From positions 63,364 through 103,102 of the forward strand of contig DLPD01000018.1 in the NCBI GenBank assembly GCA_002479785.1: a stretch of 39,739 bases of DNA, in the 5' to 3' direction. Both the position numbers and the translations under genes were made by a program. The stretch comes from Cytophagaceae bacterium UBA7467. GTDB lineage: Bacteria; Bacteroidota; Bacteroidia; Cytophagales; Spirosomataceae. Shown here piece after piece: positions 24,194 to 31,584 of this stretch (its first letter is position 1; each line of letters begins with the position of its first letter). The notes beneath the pieces were generated by a model that was not told the origin of the DNA, made no database searches, and saw nothing but the letters and a program-made list of their open reading frames with translations.

Positions 24194-25357
24194 ATGTCTA
24201 CTGCAACATTTAAGCATTTTGACTTGAAGTTAATTGAGCCAGATTTTGGCTCAAGTTTAACTGATTTAATAATCGAGTTGGATTTTTTACGTAAGAAAGA
24301 ATTAGGAGGATCTACGCACCCTAAGGTATTTTTTCAGTTAAAGAATATCTTTCATAAATTAGAAAGTATTGGTTCAGCCAGGATTGAAGGTAATAATACA
24401 ACTATTGCTGAATATATGGAAACAAATCTTTCTGATAAGAAAGAACCCTCAGAAGGTATAAAGGAAATCCAGAACATTGAGAAATCGATGGCATTTGTTG
24501 AAGAGAGTATTGCCAGCCAGCCCATTAATAGAGCATTTATTAGTGAAATGCATAAGATGATTGTTGACGATCTAATGGTGCCACCTCAAGGTGAGGGAGA
24601 TTCCACTCCCGGTAAATATCGTCAAGTTAATCTTGAAATTAGTAAATCGACTCATAAGCCACCAGAATGGTTGCAGGTGAATGAGTATATGGAGGAATTA
24701 CTCAATTTTGTAAATAAAGTAGATAGCCCTAAATACGATTTATTAAAAACAGCTATTGCTCATCATAGATTTGTCTGGATTCACCCTTTTCGGAACGGTA
24801 ATGGTAGGACAGTTCGCTTGTTTACTTATGCAATGCTTGTCAAGTCTGGATTTAACGTTAATGTTGGTAGGATTATCAATCCTGCAGCTGTGTTTTGTAG
24901 TAATAGGAATGATTACTATAGTTATTTGTCCGCCGCTGATAACGGAACAATGGCTGGTATGTTATCCTGGGTAGAGTATGTTTTAAAAGGATTAAAAGAG
25001 GAAATAGAGAAGATCGATAAATTGTCTGATTACGAATTTCTACGCAAAGAAATCTTAATGCCATCGATCAATTTGTCTTTGGAAAGGAAATACATAACAG
25101 ATCTGGAAGCTAAAATACTTAAACGAGCAGTTGAACTTCAAGTTATTTCTGCTTCGGACGTGAAGAACATTTTTCCTGGTAAGGCGGACTCGGAAGTTTC
25201 AAGGCAAATTAGAAAATTAATTGAGCAAAAAATGTTGATTCAAGAGAAAGAAGGTGGACGTAAGTATGTGCTGAGGTTTGCTAATAGTTATTTACTTCGA
25301 AGTATTATTCAACTTTTAGGAGATAAGGGATTTCTGCCAGCTTGGGATGAGGAATAG
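24194..25357 (+). CDS. Fic-family AMPylator-type protein
   Basis: A 387-residue Fic protein. The catalytic loop is canonical: H197-P-F-R-N-G-N-G-R205 with T-V-R after it, supporting nucleotidyl (usually AMP) transfer. An N-terminal inhibitory motif of the S/T-x-x-x-E-G/N type is visible as S61-A-R-I-E65-G-N, the class II self-inhibited arrangement. The C-terminal ~100 residues look like a winged-helix DNA-binding domain (AVELQVISASDVKNIFPGKA...SEVSRQIRKLIEQ). This architecture is widespread, often regulatory or toxin-like. It lies in the island just after the att-like remnant. Target unknown. Confidence 0.93.
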   Translation: MSTATFKHFDLKLIEPDFGSSLTDLIIELDFLRKKELGGSTHPKVFFQLKNIFHKLESIGSARIEGNNTTIAEYMETNLSDKKEPSEGIKEIQNIEKSMAFVEESIASQPINRAFISEMHKMIVDDLMVPPQGEGDSTPGKYRQVNLEISKSTHKPPEWLQVNEYMEELLNFVNKVDSPKYDLLKTAIAHHRFVWIHPFRNGNGRTVRLFTYAMLVKSGFNVNVGRIINPAAVFCSNRNDYYSYLSAADNGTMAGMLSWVEYVLKGLKEEIEKIDKLSDYEFLRKEILMPSINLSLERKYITDLEAKILKRAVELQVISASDVKNIFPGKADSEVSRQIRKLIEQKMLIQEKEGGRKYVLRFANSYLLRSIIQLLGDKGFLPAWDEE

Positions 25358-25501
25358 AAATGGTTGTTTCTGAATGTTGAATGATAGGACGTTGTCAATT
25401 TCTTTAATATCCCTTTCTAAATCTAAATGGATATTTTTCAAAAACTCTGATATATATTCTTTCCACTTTAGGGGGTGGTGAGAATGATGATGTACTTCCA
25501 T
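25316..25501 (-). pseudogene. Relic of an MEVHHH-family gene lacking its membrane helix
   Basis: Begins with a perfect family start (MEVHHHSHHPLKWKEYISEF) but jumps directly from the residue before the membrane helix to a sequence matching the region after it (LKNIHLDLERDIKEIDNV; compare YLVSMKEDLKADLVEM in copy 3). About 25 codons for the helix are missing, and the frame ends after 61 residues, overlapping the 3' end of the Fic gene. It is probably a dead fragment created by an internal deletion plus loss of the 3' part. Confidence 0.65.
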
Positions 25502-25606
25502 AGGTAATAAGTTGTTGTTAAGTTGATTAGCTCGAAAATTTGTAAAAATAACTGAGTTGGAGGAATTATATTATTTTTAGATTCAGAAACTTAAATTAGA
25601 TTGGAT

Positions 25607-26332
25607 ATGAAAGTGAGCGTCGGTTTAATCAGCTTATTATTTCTGCAAATGAGTTGTGCGACAATTAAAAATGGAGAAAGCTGGAAAATGCGATCAGAAG
25701 ATAAAACCATTGGATTAACGCTTCTTTGGAATCTTCCTGAAGCAAAGATTCGGGAAATAGTACCTCCTAATCAAGTTCCTAGAATTCAAAATGGCACCGG
25801 TGTGCTAATGCTTTTTTTGTGTAGTACAGATACTTATTTCATTGGAAAGAAGCAATATGGTCAATTGGGTGTTGCACATCTTATTGTCCCTTTGGAAAAT
25901 GAGATTTCAATTCCAGAAACGATTGGGTTGAAAAGTCAAGCCATTATTAGTGGTTTAAAGAACAAGGGCTTTGGAGTTCAATTTGGGGATGTTAGACTTC
26001 GGTTAGAAGAAAAGGGTGATTGGGTTGATGTGGAAGGAGATGTCATTTTAGAGAAAGGTGAAATGCACTTTTCTGGAAGAGCTGAAAATAAGAAAGGGAA
26101 TCAAGTTTCTTTAGCGAATACTACGTTAGTTGGAAAGAATTTACAAGCAGACGTTTTGAGTGGACCAGAGTTCTACCACCCCATTAGCTTTAAATCAATT
26201 TCAGTGAATCAAAAAGGCGAGAATTGGATTCAAAAATATGATCTAACCAATGTACCCAATCGTATCTGGGTAAATGTGGATTTTGGAGTGGATTTTAAAT
26301 ACTTTAATCTTCGTCCGAGTCATTTGAATTAA
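25607..26332 (+). CDS. Hypothetical lipoprotein
   Basis: A 241-residue lipoprotein (lipobox QMSC, Cys17). The mature part is beta-rich with GVLMLFLCSTDTYF, YGQLGVAHLIVPLE and FHVEGD-like strands; the pattern faintly recalls the acetoacetate-decarboxylase-like fold, but I see no convincing catalytic lysine context and do not assign that function. A TTG two codons upstream is in frame; the ATG at 25607 gives the standard signal peptide. A strong terminator follows. Confidence 0.75.
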   Translation: MKVSVGLISLLFLQMSCATIKNGESWKMRSEDKTIGLTLLWNLPEAKIREIVPPNQVPRIQNGTGVLMLFLCSTDTYFIGKKQYGQLGVAHLIVPLENEISIPETIGLKSQAIISGLKNKGFGVQFGDVRLRLEEKGDWVDVEGDVILEKGEMHFSGRAENKKGNQVSLANTTLVGKNLQADVLSGPEFYHPISFKSISVNQKGENWIQKYDLTNVPNRIWVNVDFGVDFKYFNLRPSHLN

Positions 26333-26341
26333 TGTAAATAG

Positions 26342-26372
26342 AAAAAAGCCACCCATATCGGGTGGCTTTTTT
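26342..26372. terminator. Bidirectional terminator
   Basis: AAAAAAGCCACCC pairs perfectly (13 bp) with GGGTGGCTTTTTT around a 5-base loop, between convergent genes. Confidence 0.93.
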
Positions 26373-26390
26373 ATGATGTGATAAATGTAT

Positions 26391-26840
26391 TTAGTTGACA
26401 GCCATATTTACATGGAACTTCCACTCATCATTGGTTTTCTTTAGGAAATATAGGCCTCTACCTTTGGCAATTATTTCATTTGCAGAATTATATCTGCTGA
26501 AATGTGCGTCTAAGTAACAAGCACTTTCAGATAGTTTTACTAGTTCAATAGCATCTGTTTTAGAGTATGCATAACCTGGTTCAACTCCTTTTTCTCTAAA
26601 CCTCTTAATAACCTCTAAAAAGCTGGACTTGTCTTGTAAAATCATTGGACTTCCCACCATCAACGTAACTGGATATTGAAATTGATTTCCTAGAGTCTCA
26701 TAATCCGCCTTTGTAAATGCGCTGATATAATTTTCCCATTTTTGGACAAAAAACGCTTTTGATGGGAATGAAGATGTTGAACTCTGTGCTTGATTTACAA
26801 AAGGTAACATCAAGAATAATAAAAGGATGCTTCGTTTCAT
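26391..26840 (-). CDS. Exported NTF2-like protein
   Basis: A 149-residue secreted protein with a clear signal peptide (MKRSILLLFLMLPFVNQAQ). The mature part follows an NTF2-like pattern: VQKWENYISAFTKADYETLGNQFQYPVTLM, a loop, then SACYLDAHFSRYNSANEIIAKGRGLYFLKKTNDEWKFHVN. Family members of this type have no assigned activity. It is isolated between a terminator and the tRNA. Confidence 0.75.
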   Translation of the reverse strand: MKRSILLLFLMLPFVNQAQSSTSSFPSKAFFVQKWENYISAFTKADYETLGNQFQYPVTLMVGSPMILQDKSSFLEVIKRFREKGVEPGYAYSKTDAIELVKLSESACYLDAHFSRYNSANEIIAKGRGLYFLKKTNDEWKFHVNMAVN

Positions 26841-26908
26841 TTTAGATTATTTGATTTCTAAATTAATGAAAACGCTAAATTTTTCAAACATCAACTTTTT
26901 AGAGAGAA

Positions 26909-26944
26909 TAGGGCTATGCAATTTACTTTGCTAACCTAGCCCTA
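26909..26944. repeat. 8-bp inverted repeat
   Basis: TAGGGCTA at 26909-26916 and its complement TAGCCCTA at 26937-26944, 20 bases apart, just beyond the tRNA-Val terminator. Possible hairpin or half-site pair at the island edge. Confidence 0.35.
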
Positions 26945-26952
26945 AAACAAAA

Positions 26953-26976
26953 AAACCACCTCGTTTGAGGTGGTTT
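26953..26976 (-). terminator. Terminator of tRNA-Val
   Basis: AAACCACCTC pairs with GAGGTGGTTT around GTTT; on the minus strand it is followed by a long T-run. It starts 3 bases after the tRNA 3' end. Confidence 0.88.
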
Positions 26977-26979
26977 CTG

Positions 26980-27054
26980 TGGTCCCACTAGGATTCGAAC
27001 CTAGGACCCCCTGCTTGTAAGGCAGGTGCTCTGAACCAGCTGAGCTATAAGACC
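26980..27054 (-). tRNA. tRNA-Val (anticodon TAC)
   Basis: The minus strand folds into a full 75-base cloverleaf: acceptor GGTCTTA/TGGGACC (with two G-T pairs), D-arm GCTC...GAGC, anticodon stem CCTGC/GCAGG with loop CTTACAA (anticodon TAC), five-base variable region, T-arm CTAGG-TTCGAAT-CCTAG and discriminator A. The 3' CCA is not encoded. It decodes GUA/GUN valine codons. Confidence 0.97.
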
Positions 27055-27202
27055 ATTCCGTTGAATTGGTCTGCAAATATCTTATTTTATTTTAAACTAT
27101 GCAAGTCTGGGTTTGAAAAAAGATGATAAATTTTATCCCTGAGGCCCTTTTCGTTGATTATCTGCCTGAAACACACCATCTTTGCGGCAGAAAAATATTT
27201 TT

Positions 27203-28015
27203 ATGGAATCATTGCTTTCAGTAGATAGTATTGTCAGTTTAGTGACATTGACGTTTTTGGAGATCGTATTAGGAATCGATAATATCATCTTTATTTCGAT
27301 TACAGCCTCTCGCTTGCCTAAAGAGGAGCAGGGCAAGGCGCGCAACATCGGTCTTTTGTTGGCGATGGTTTTCCGCATTATCCTGTTGTTTGGGATCTCG
27401 GTCTTGATTTCGCTGCAGCAACCCTTCACGCACATCGACTATCCGTGGCTGAAGGCCGCACCGTCTGGCCAGGCGATCATCCTATTTGTGGGTGGCTTGT
27501 TCCTACTCTATAAAGCGACGAATGAAATCTTCCAAAAGCTAGAAGGCGAGGAGCACGAAATCTCCACCACGAAGAAAGTGGTTAATTCAGTGGCCAAAGT
27601 CGTAACCCAAATCGCCCTCATTAACCTCGTCTTCTCCATCGACTCCATATTAACGGCCATAGGCCTAACTAACAACATGCCGGTGATGATCATCGCCGTA
27701 GTCCTATCAGCCCTCATCATGATGGGATTCTCGGGCCCGGTAGGCCGCTTTGTGAACAATCACCCGTCCTTACAGGTTTTGGGATTATCCTTCTTAATCA
27801 TGATCGGTTTCATGCTCATCGCAGAAGCGAGCCACGACTCTGAACTAACCATCCTAGGCAACTCCATAGGCCAGATCCCTAAGGGCTACCTCTACTTCTC
27901 CATCGCATTCTCCCTATTCGTAGAATTCATCAACATCCAGATGCGCAAGCGCAGCACGAAGAAGGTGGCGATAAACGACATGAAGAACCAGGCGGAGAAA
28001 GAAGGAATTATCTAA
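27203..28015 (+). CDS. TerC-family integral membrane protein
   Basis: A 270-residue multi-pass protein of the TerC/Alx family, implicated in manganese or other metal efflux. The two conserved acidic helices are visible: LEIVLGIDNIIFISI near residue 15 and NLVFSIDSILTAIGL in the middle, with LFVGGLFLLYKATNEI and a C-terminal YFSIAFSLFVEFINI helix. A TTG 7 codons upstream is in frame; the ATG at 27203 matches the family start. The gene's 3' half uses many C-ending codons, unlike the AT-rich island to its left. A bidirectional terminator follows. Confidence 0.92.
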   Translation: MESLLSVDSIVSLVTLTFLEIVLGIDNIIFISITASRLPKEEQGKARNIGLLLAMVFRIILLFGISVLISLQQPFTHIDYPWLKAAPSGQAIILFVGGLFLLYKATNEIFQKLEGEEHEISTTKKVVNSVAKVVTQIALINLVFSIDSILTAIGLTNNMPVMIIAVVLSALIMMGFSGPVGRFVNNHPSLQVLGLSFLIMIGFMLIAEASHDSELTILGNSIGQIPKGYLYFSIAFSLFVEFINIQMRKRSTKKVAINDMKNQAEKEGII

Positions 28016-28021
28016 TAACAA

Positions 28022-28044
28022 AAAAGCCCCAGATCGGGGCTTTT
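28022..28044. terminator. Bidirectional terminator
   Basis: AAAAGCCCC pairs with GGGGCTTTT around a 5-base loop between convergent genes. Confidence 0.9.
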
Positions 28045-28045
28045 A

Positions 28046-28459
28046 TTATTTTATACTTTTCGCAATCGCAAGCAGCTCTTTCGCACCGCCCTGCGGCAGG
28101 CCTAATACCTTCTTCTTTACCTTACCTGAGGCATCTAAAAAGAAAATGGTAGGATAACCCTCTAATGGATACATATTCGCTAAGGCTGGGCCTTCTCCCG
28201 CTTCCATATCCACACCTATAGCTACGAAGTGTTCGTTAATGTAAGCACCTAACTCTGGGTTAGGGAATACTTTCGTTTTTAATACCTTACAAGGACCACA
28301 CCAAGTCGTATACGCATCAAATAGGATGCCTTTGTTCTCCTTCTTGGCTTTAGCCATCGCTTGTCTGAACGTTCCTTCGAAGAAACGTACACCAGCAGGC
28401 TCGTCTTGCGCGATGCTAGCAAAAGAAACGAATAATAGGGCAGTTAGTAGGTATTTCAT
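28046..28459 (-). CDS. Exported thioredoxin-family protein
   Basis: A 137-residue periplasmic thioredoxin-fold protein: signal peptide (MKYLLTALLFVSFASIAQ), then an active site T-W-C54-G-P-C57 and the cis-proline P103 in GYPTIFFLD. The layout (GILFDAYTTWCGPCKVLK) is that of DUF255/Thioredoxin_7-like periplasmic reductases related to the DsbD C-terminal domain. It is likely a thiol reductase or disulfide exchange partner in the periplasm. It lies downstream of dnaN, separated by an unusual inverted repeat spacer. Confidence 0.9.
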   Translation of the reverse strand: MKYLLTALLFVSFASIAQDEPAGVRFFEGTFRQAMAKAKKENKGILFDAYTTWCGPCKVLKTKVFPNPELGAYINEHFVAIGVDMEAGEGPALANMYPLEGYPTIFFLDASGKVKKKVLGLPQGGAKELLAIAKSIK

Positions 28460-28473
28460 AGCTTATTTGTTTT

Positions 28474-28619
28474 AAAGAATAAAGCACAAAGCATAAAGAA
28501 TAAAGATGGAATCCCCTGCGGGGATGAGTTCTGAAGTATTTATTACTATAGTCTAAAAAATGGGGCCGTAGGCACTTTTTTAACCAACTCTATGCTTTAT
28601 TCTTTGTGCTTTATGCTTT
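28474..28619. repeat. Inverted pair of 7-bp repeat arrays between dnaN and the thioredoxin gene
   Basis: Five tandem heptamers of type AAAGNAN (AAAGAAT, AAAGCAC, AAAGCAT, AAAGAAT, AAAGATG) run from 28474 to 28508. From 28592 to 28619 four heptamers of the complementary form (ATGCTTT, ATTCTTT, GTGCTTT, ATGCTTT) use the same unit variants. The arrays face each other and could pair into a long imperfect stem; a small ATCCCC/GGGGAT hairpin lies between them. The same architecture recurs between argC and argD. Confidence 0.7.
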
Positions 28620-28634
28620 CTAAAACCAAGGGTT

Positions 28635-29759
28635 TTAGTTATAAGAGTTCAACATCACCGGCATCACCAGCAACAAAATATCCTCATGCTCATCTTGATC
28701 AGATGGAATGATTAATCCCGCTTTATTAGGCTCGCTTAATTTGATGTCTACGAACTTCGCAGAAAGGTTGCCTAATAATTCAGATACTAATTTCGCGTTG
28801 AAACCGATCTCCATGTCTTTTCCGGCGTAGTCGCAAGCAAGTACTTCGTTCGCCTCGTTTGAGTAATCCAAGTCCTCTGCTGAAAGCGTTAGCTTGTTTG
28901 CAGAAAGCTTTAAGCGGATTTGGTGCGTAGTTTTGTTCGAGTAGATCGAGATACGTTTTACGGAGCTCAAGAACTCTAAACGGTTAATCGTTAAGATCTC
29001 GTTGTTTGCTTTCGGGATCGCGTTTTCGTACTCTGGGAAACGCTCGTCGATGATGCGGCAGATTAACGAGAAGCTTTGGAAGCTAAAGAACGCATTAGAA
29101 GAACTGAATTCAACCGTTACGTTCGTATCATCTGCAGGTAGCGTGGATTTTAAGAGGGCCAAAGCCTTCTTTGGCAAAATCAAACTACTCTGTGCATCAG
29201 GGCGAATGTCATTACGACGGTAACGCACTAGACGGTGACCGTCAGTGGCAACGAAGTTCGTGTGATCGCCCATCATTTGGATTAAAACACCGGTCATAGC
29301 TGGACGCATATCGTCGTTTGAAACCGCTAATAAGGTATTGGCAATCGCTTCACCTAAGACCATAGAGGTCAAAGAGATCGTTTGATTCTTCGCTACTTCT
29401 GGGATACGTGGGAAGTCGATCGGATTTTCGCCTGATAATTTGAAACGACCGTTTTGAGTCGAGATCTCAGCGCCAAAAGTTGCTTGATCCGCTGAAATCG
29501 TCACCGGTTGCTCCGGTAAGCTACGTAAAGTCTCTAATAATAATCGCGCTGGTAAAGCGATGGATCCGTTTTCGAATCCTTCCACTTCTAAACGCGTCGT
29601 CATCACGGTTTGTAAGTCTGATGCCGTTAAGATCAAGGTATTACCCTCTAATTCCACTAAGATGTTCTCTAAGATAGGAATGATCGGATTGCTAGCAACC
29701 ACACCATTGATGGCTGATAATTGCTTTAATAAGACATTAGAGGCGACTAGAAACTTCAT
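28635..29759 (-). CDS. dnaN: DNA polymerase III beta sliding clamp
   Basis: A 374-residue ring clamp that tethers the replicative polymerase to DNA. Family features are clear: MKFLVASNVLLKQLSAINGVV at the start, PILENILVELEGNTLILTASDLQT, FPRIPE and DGHRLV in the middle, and the ending ILLLVMPVMLNSYN that carries the M-P-M peptide-groove motif. Length is normal. The usual dnaA/recF neighbours are absent here; it sits between a thioredoxin gene and gldG. Confidence 0.97.
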   Translation of the reverse strand: MKFLVASNVLLKQLSAINGVVASNPIIPILENILVELEGNTLILTASDLQTVMTTRLEVEGFENGSIALPARLLLETLRSLPEQPVTISADQATFGAEISTQNGRFKLSGENPIDFPRIPEVAKNQTISLTSMVLGEAIANTLLAVSNDDMRPAMTGVLIQMMGDHTNFVATDGHRLVRYRRNDIRPDAQSSLILPKKALALLKSTLPADDTNVTVEFSSSNAFFSFQSFSLICRIIDERFPEYENAIPKANNEILTINRLEFLSSVKRISIYSNKTTHQIRLKLSANKLTLSAEDLDYSNEANEVLACDYAGKDMEIGFNAKLVSELLGNLSAKFVDIKLSEPNKAGLIIPSDQDEHEDILLLVMPVMLNSYN

Positions 29760-29866
29760 TATAAGTTAGCTTTAAGATACGTGTAAAAGGGTTTTCGACA
29801 GGCTGTCGTTCAAACCTTGAAGTTAAAATAATTTAGGCTTTCTACCAAAGGTTTTGGCATATGTAT

Positions 29867-31522
29867 TTAGCGATTGTATTTGCGCTTTCTGTAAAAGACT
29901 ACGGCTAAACTGAGTAGCGTCGCAAAAAGAAGCGGCACCGCAATGTTGATGACTTGGTAGAAGGTGCCGTCTGCTTGGATTTTGGCCTTATCTAAGGGAC
30001 GAAGTTTAATCGATTTAGACCGCGCTAACAGCGGCGAATGCTCCTCGATTAAATAGGTGAACGCGTTCAACAGAAAATCCTTGTTCGCGAAGGTATTCTT
30101 CATAAAGGGGTCAAAACCCAGCGGCAGTGCCTGCCGCGAGGCATAATCCACGCCATTCAAAGCCACATCGCCATCGCCCACCACCAGAATCGCGGATTCG
30201 TTGTCGCTGGAAGCCACGAAGTTTGTGTCCTGGGTCAAGTTCGTATAGGCAGATTCGAATTTTCCCTCCACTAAATAGGCCGCTGTCTGAATCCCCGCAG
30301 TATAAGCCACTGGGTCAAAATCCTTGCCCGCAGAACTAAACGATAATAGGGAAGGGGCTTTCGCCACCTGGGTGTATTGACTGGTGCGTAATAATGGCGT
30401 TTTGCGCAAATGAACGCCAGAAATCGTATCGATCGTAGAGACGAAACGGCCATAGACCGCATCCAGGTTCTTCGTGATTAAGTGCTGAGGATTTCCATTC
30501 AATAAGGGGAATGATGGCCAAGGCATCAGCTGGATATTAGGCTTATTGCCCATATTGCCCACCTTTAATGGAATCATCCCGGAAAGCTGTGCGTCCTTCA
30601 CCAGGTTCGCATTAATCCTCAGACCATAATGAAACAGGATATTTTCTAAACCCGTTTTGCGCGGACTGATCGCTAAACCTTGGTTTTCGAGGGTATCGAT
30701 TTTTACGCCGTCCACCAGAAACAAGGCCTTACCGCCTTTGACAATAAACTGATCGATTTTATAGGCGTCTGATTCGCTGAATTCGCGGGTCGGATTCAAG
30801 ACACAGATAGCATCCAAGCCGTCCAAGGTAGGAGAGGCCGCTAAGTCCACCGGAAATAGGTCATACTTGCGTTTTAAGCTATTCACCAGGTCTATCTGAG
30901 CAATCGCCGGGGTGGACGAATATTCGACAAAGAAACCGACCTTCTGGCGTTCCTGAGGTAACAAGGTTTGGATCCCCTGCACGATCTCGTATTCTAAGCC
31001 CTCGATGGACTGGTTAATGATCTCTTCAGGGCTCGCTAACTTGTTCCCTTTCAGCAAAAGCACGCCGGTTTTTAAGGCGCCTTTCGAGATAACAAGTCCT
31101 GGGAAAATCAGTTGCTGTACCTGCTTCCCATTCTCCTTATGAACTAAATTTGTGGGTGGGATGCCTAAGGAATCCAGCTGACGAGTCAGAGAAGCACGTG
31201 CCTCTTCCGTAGGGTATTCGTCATAGACATCGATGAGCTCTACCTCCATCGTCGAACTAGCGCTGGACTTCATGTCAGCGAGCAGGTCCAAGGTTTCTTT
31301 TTGGAGACGTTTAAATCCTCCCGGCAAATCATCACCACCTAAATACAGCTGAATGCGGATGGGCGCATCGATGCTATTTAAGACGATCTCACTCGACTCA
31401 CTCAGCGTATACTTGCCGTCCTCGCTCAGGTCAAAACGTCCGCGCACATACGGGCTCAACGCCATCAGAAGGACTCCGATGCCGATGAGGTAATAAGCGC
31501 TAAACCGTTTTACGTGTTTCAT
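29867..31522 (-). CDS. gldG: Gliding-motility ABC transporter component GldG
   Basis: A 551-residue membrane protein with one N-terminal helix (about residues 8-25), a large periplasmic domain and a C-terminal helix (VINIAVPLLFATLLSLAVVF) before a basic tail. FDLSEDGKYTLSESS, the IDAPIRIQLYLGG segment and the later GGKALFLVDGV region match GldG, the auxiliary protein of the GldAFG ABC transporter needed for gliding in Bacteroidota. An ATG 8 codons upstream (31546) is in frame, but it lies inside the terminator hairpin that follows ppiD, so 31522 is preferred. gldF is not upstream in this window. Confidence 0.92.
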   Translation of the reverse strand: MKHVKRFSAYYLIGIGVLLMALSPYVRGRFDLSEDGKYTLSESSEIVLNSIDAPIRIQLYLGGDDLPGGFKRLQKETLDLLADMKSSASSTMEVELIDVYDEYPTEEARASLTRQLDSLGIPPTNLVHKENGKQVQQLIFPGLVISKGALKTGVLLLKGNKLASPEEIINQSIEGLEYEIVQGIQTLLPQERQKVGFFVEYSSTPAIAQIDLVNSLKRKYDLFPVDLAASPTLDGLDAICVLNPTREFSESDAYKIDQFIVKGGKALFLVDGVKIDTLENQGLAISPRKTGLENILFHYGLRINANLVKDAQLSGMIPLKVGNMGNKPNIQLMPWPSFPLLNGNPQHLITKNLDAVYGRFVSTIDTISGVHLRKTPLLRTSQYTQVAKAPSLLSFSSAGKDFDPVAYTAGIQTAAYLVEGKFESAYTNLTQDTNFVASSDNESAILVVGDGDVALNGVDYASRQALPLGFDPFMKNTFANKDFLLNAFTYLIEEHSPLLARSKSIKLRPLDKAKIQADGTFYQVINIAVPLLFATLLSLAVVFYRKRKYNR

Positions 31523-31536
31523 CTTTCTGTTAAACA

Positions 31537-31566
31537 AGAAAAGCATCCCTTGCAGAATGCTTTTCT
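31537..31566 (-). terminator. Terminator after ppiD
   Basis: AGAAAAGCAT and its complement ATGCTTTTCT enclose a 10-base loop; on the minus strand it lies between the ppiD stop and the gldG start and ends in a T-rich run. Confidence 0.7.
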
Positions 31567-31584
31567 AATCAAAAATGCTAAATC

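Noticed and set aside
11356..26372. A dispersed repeat family with a GCCACC core
   Set aside because: The copies at 11356, 14426 and 26342 are all well-placed terminators between convergent genes; the shared core is best explained as a common terminator type.
28474..28619. A miniature CRISPR array
   Set aside because: Units are 7 bp with no spacers; the layout is two facing tandem arrays. No cas genes are present.
30127..30521. Open frames opposite and within gldG
   Set aside because: They are rich in Pro, Arg and Ser, match no family and lie inside a clear conserved gene.
31523..31546. Longer N-terminus for gldG from the ATG at 31546
   Set aside because: This start lies in the stem of the ppiD terminator hairpin, and the ATG at 31522 gives a normal start before the first membrane helix.
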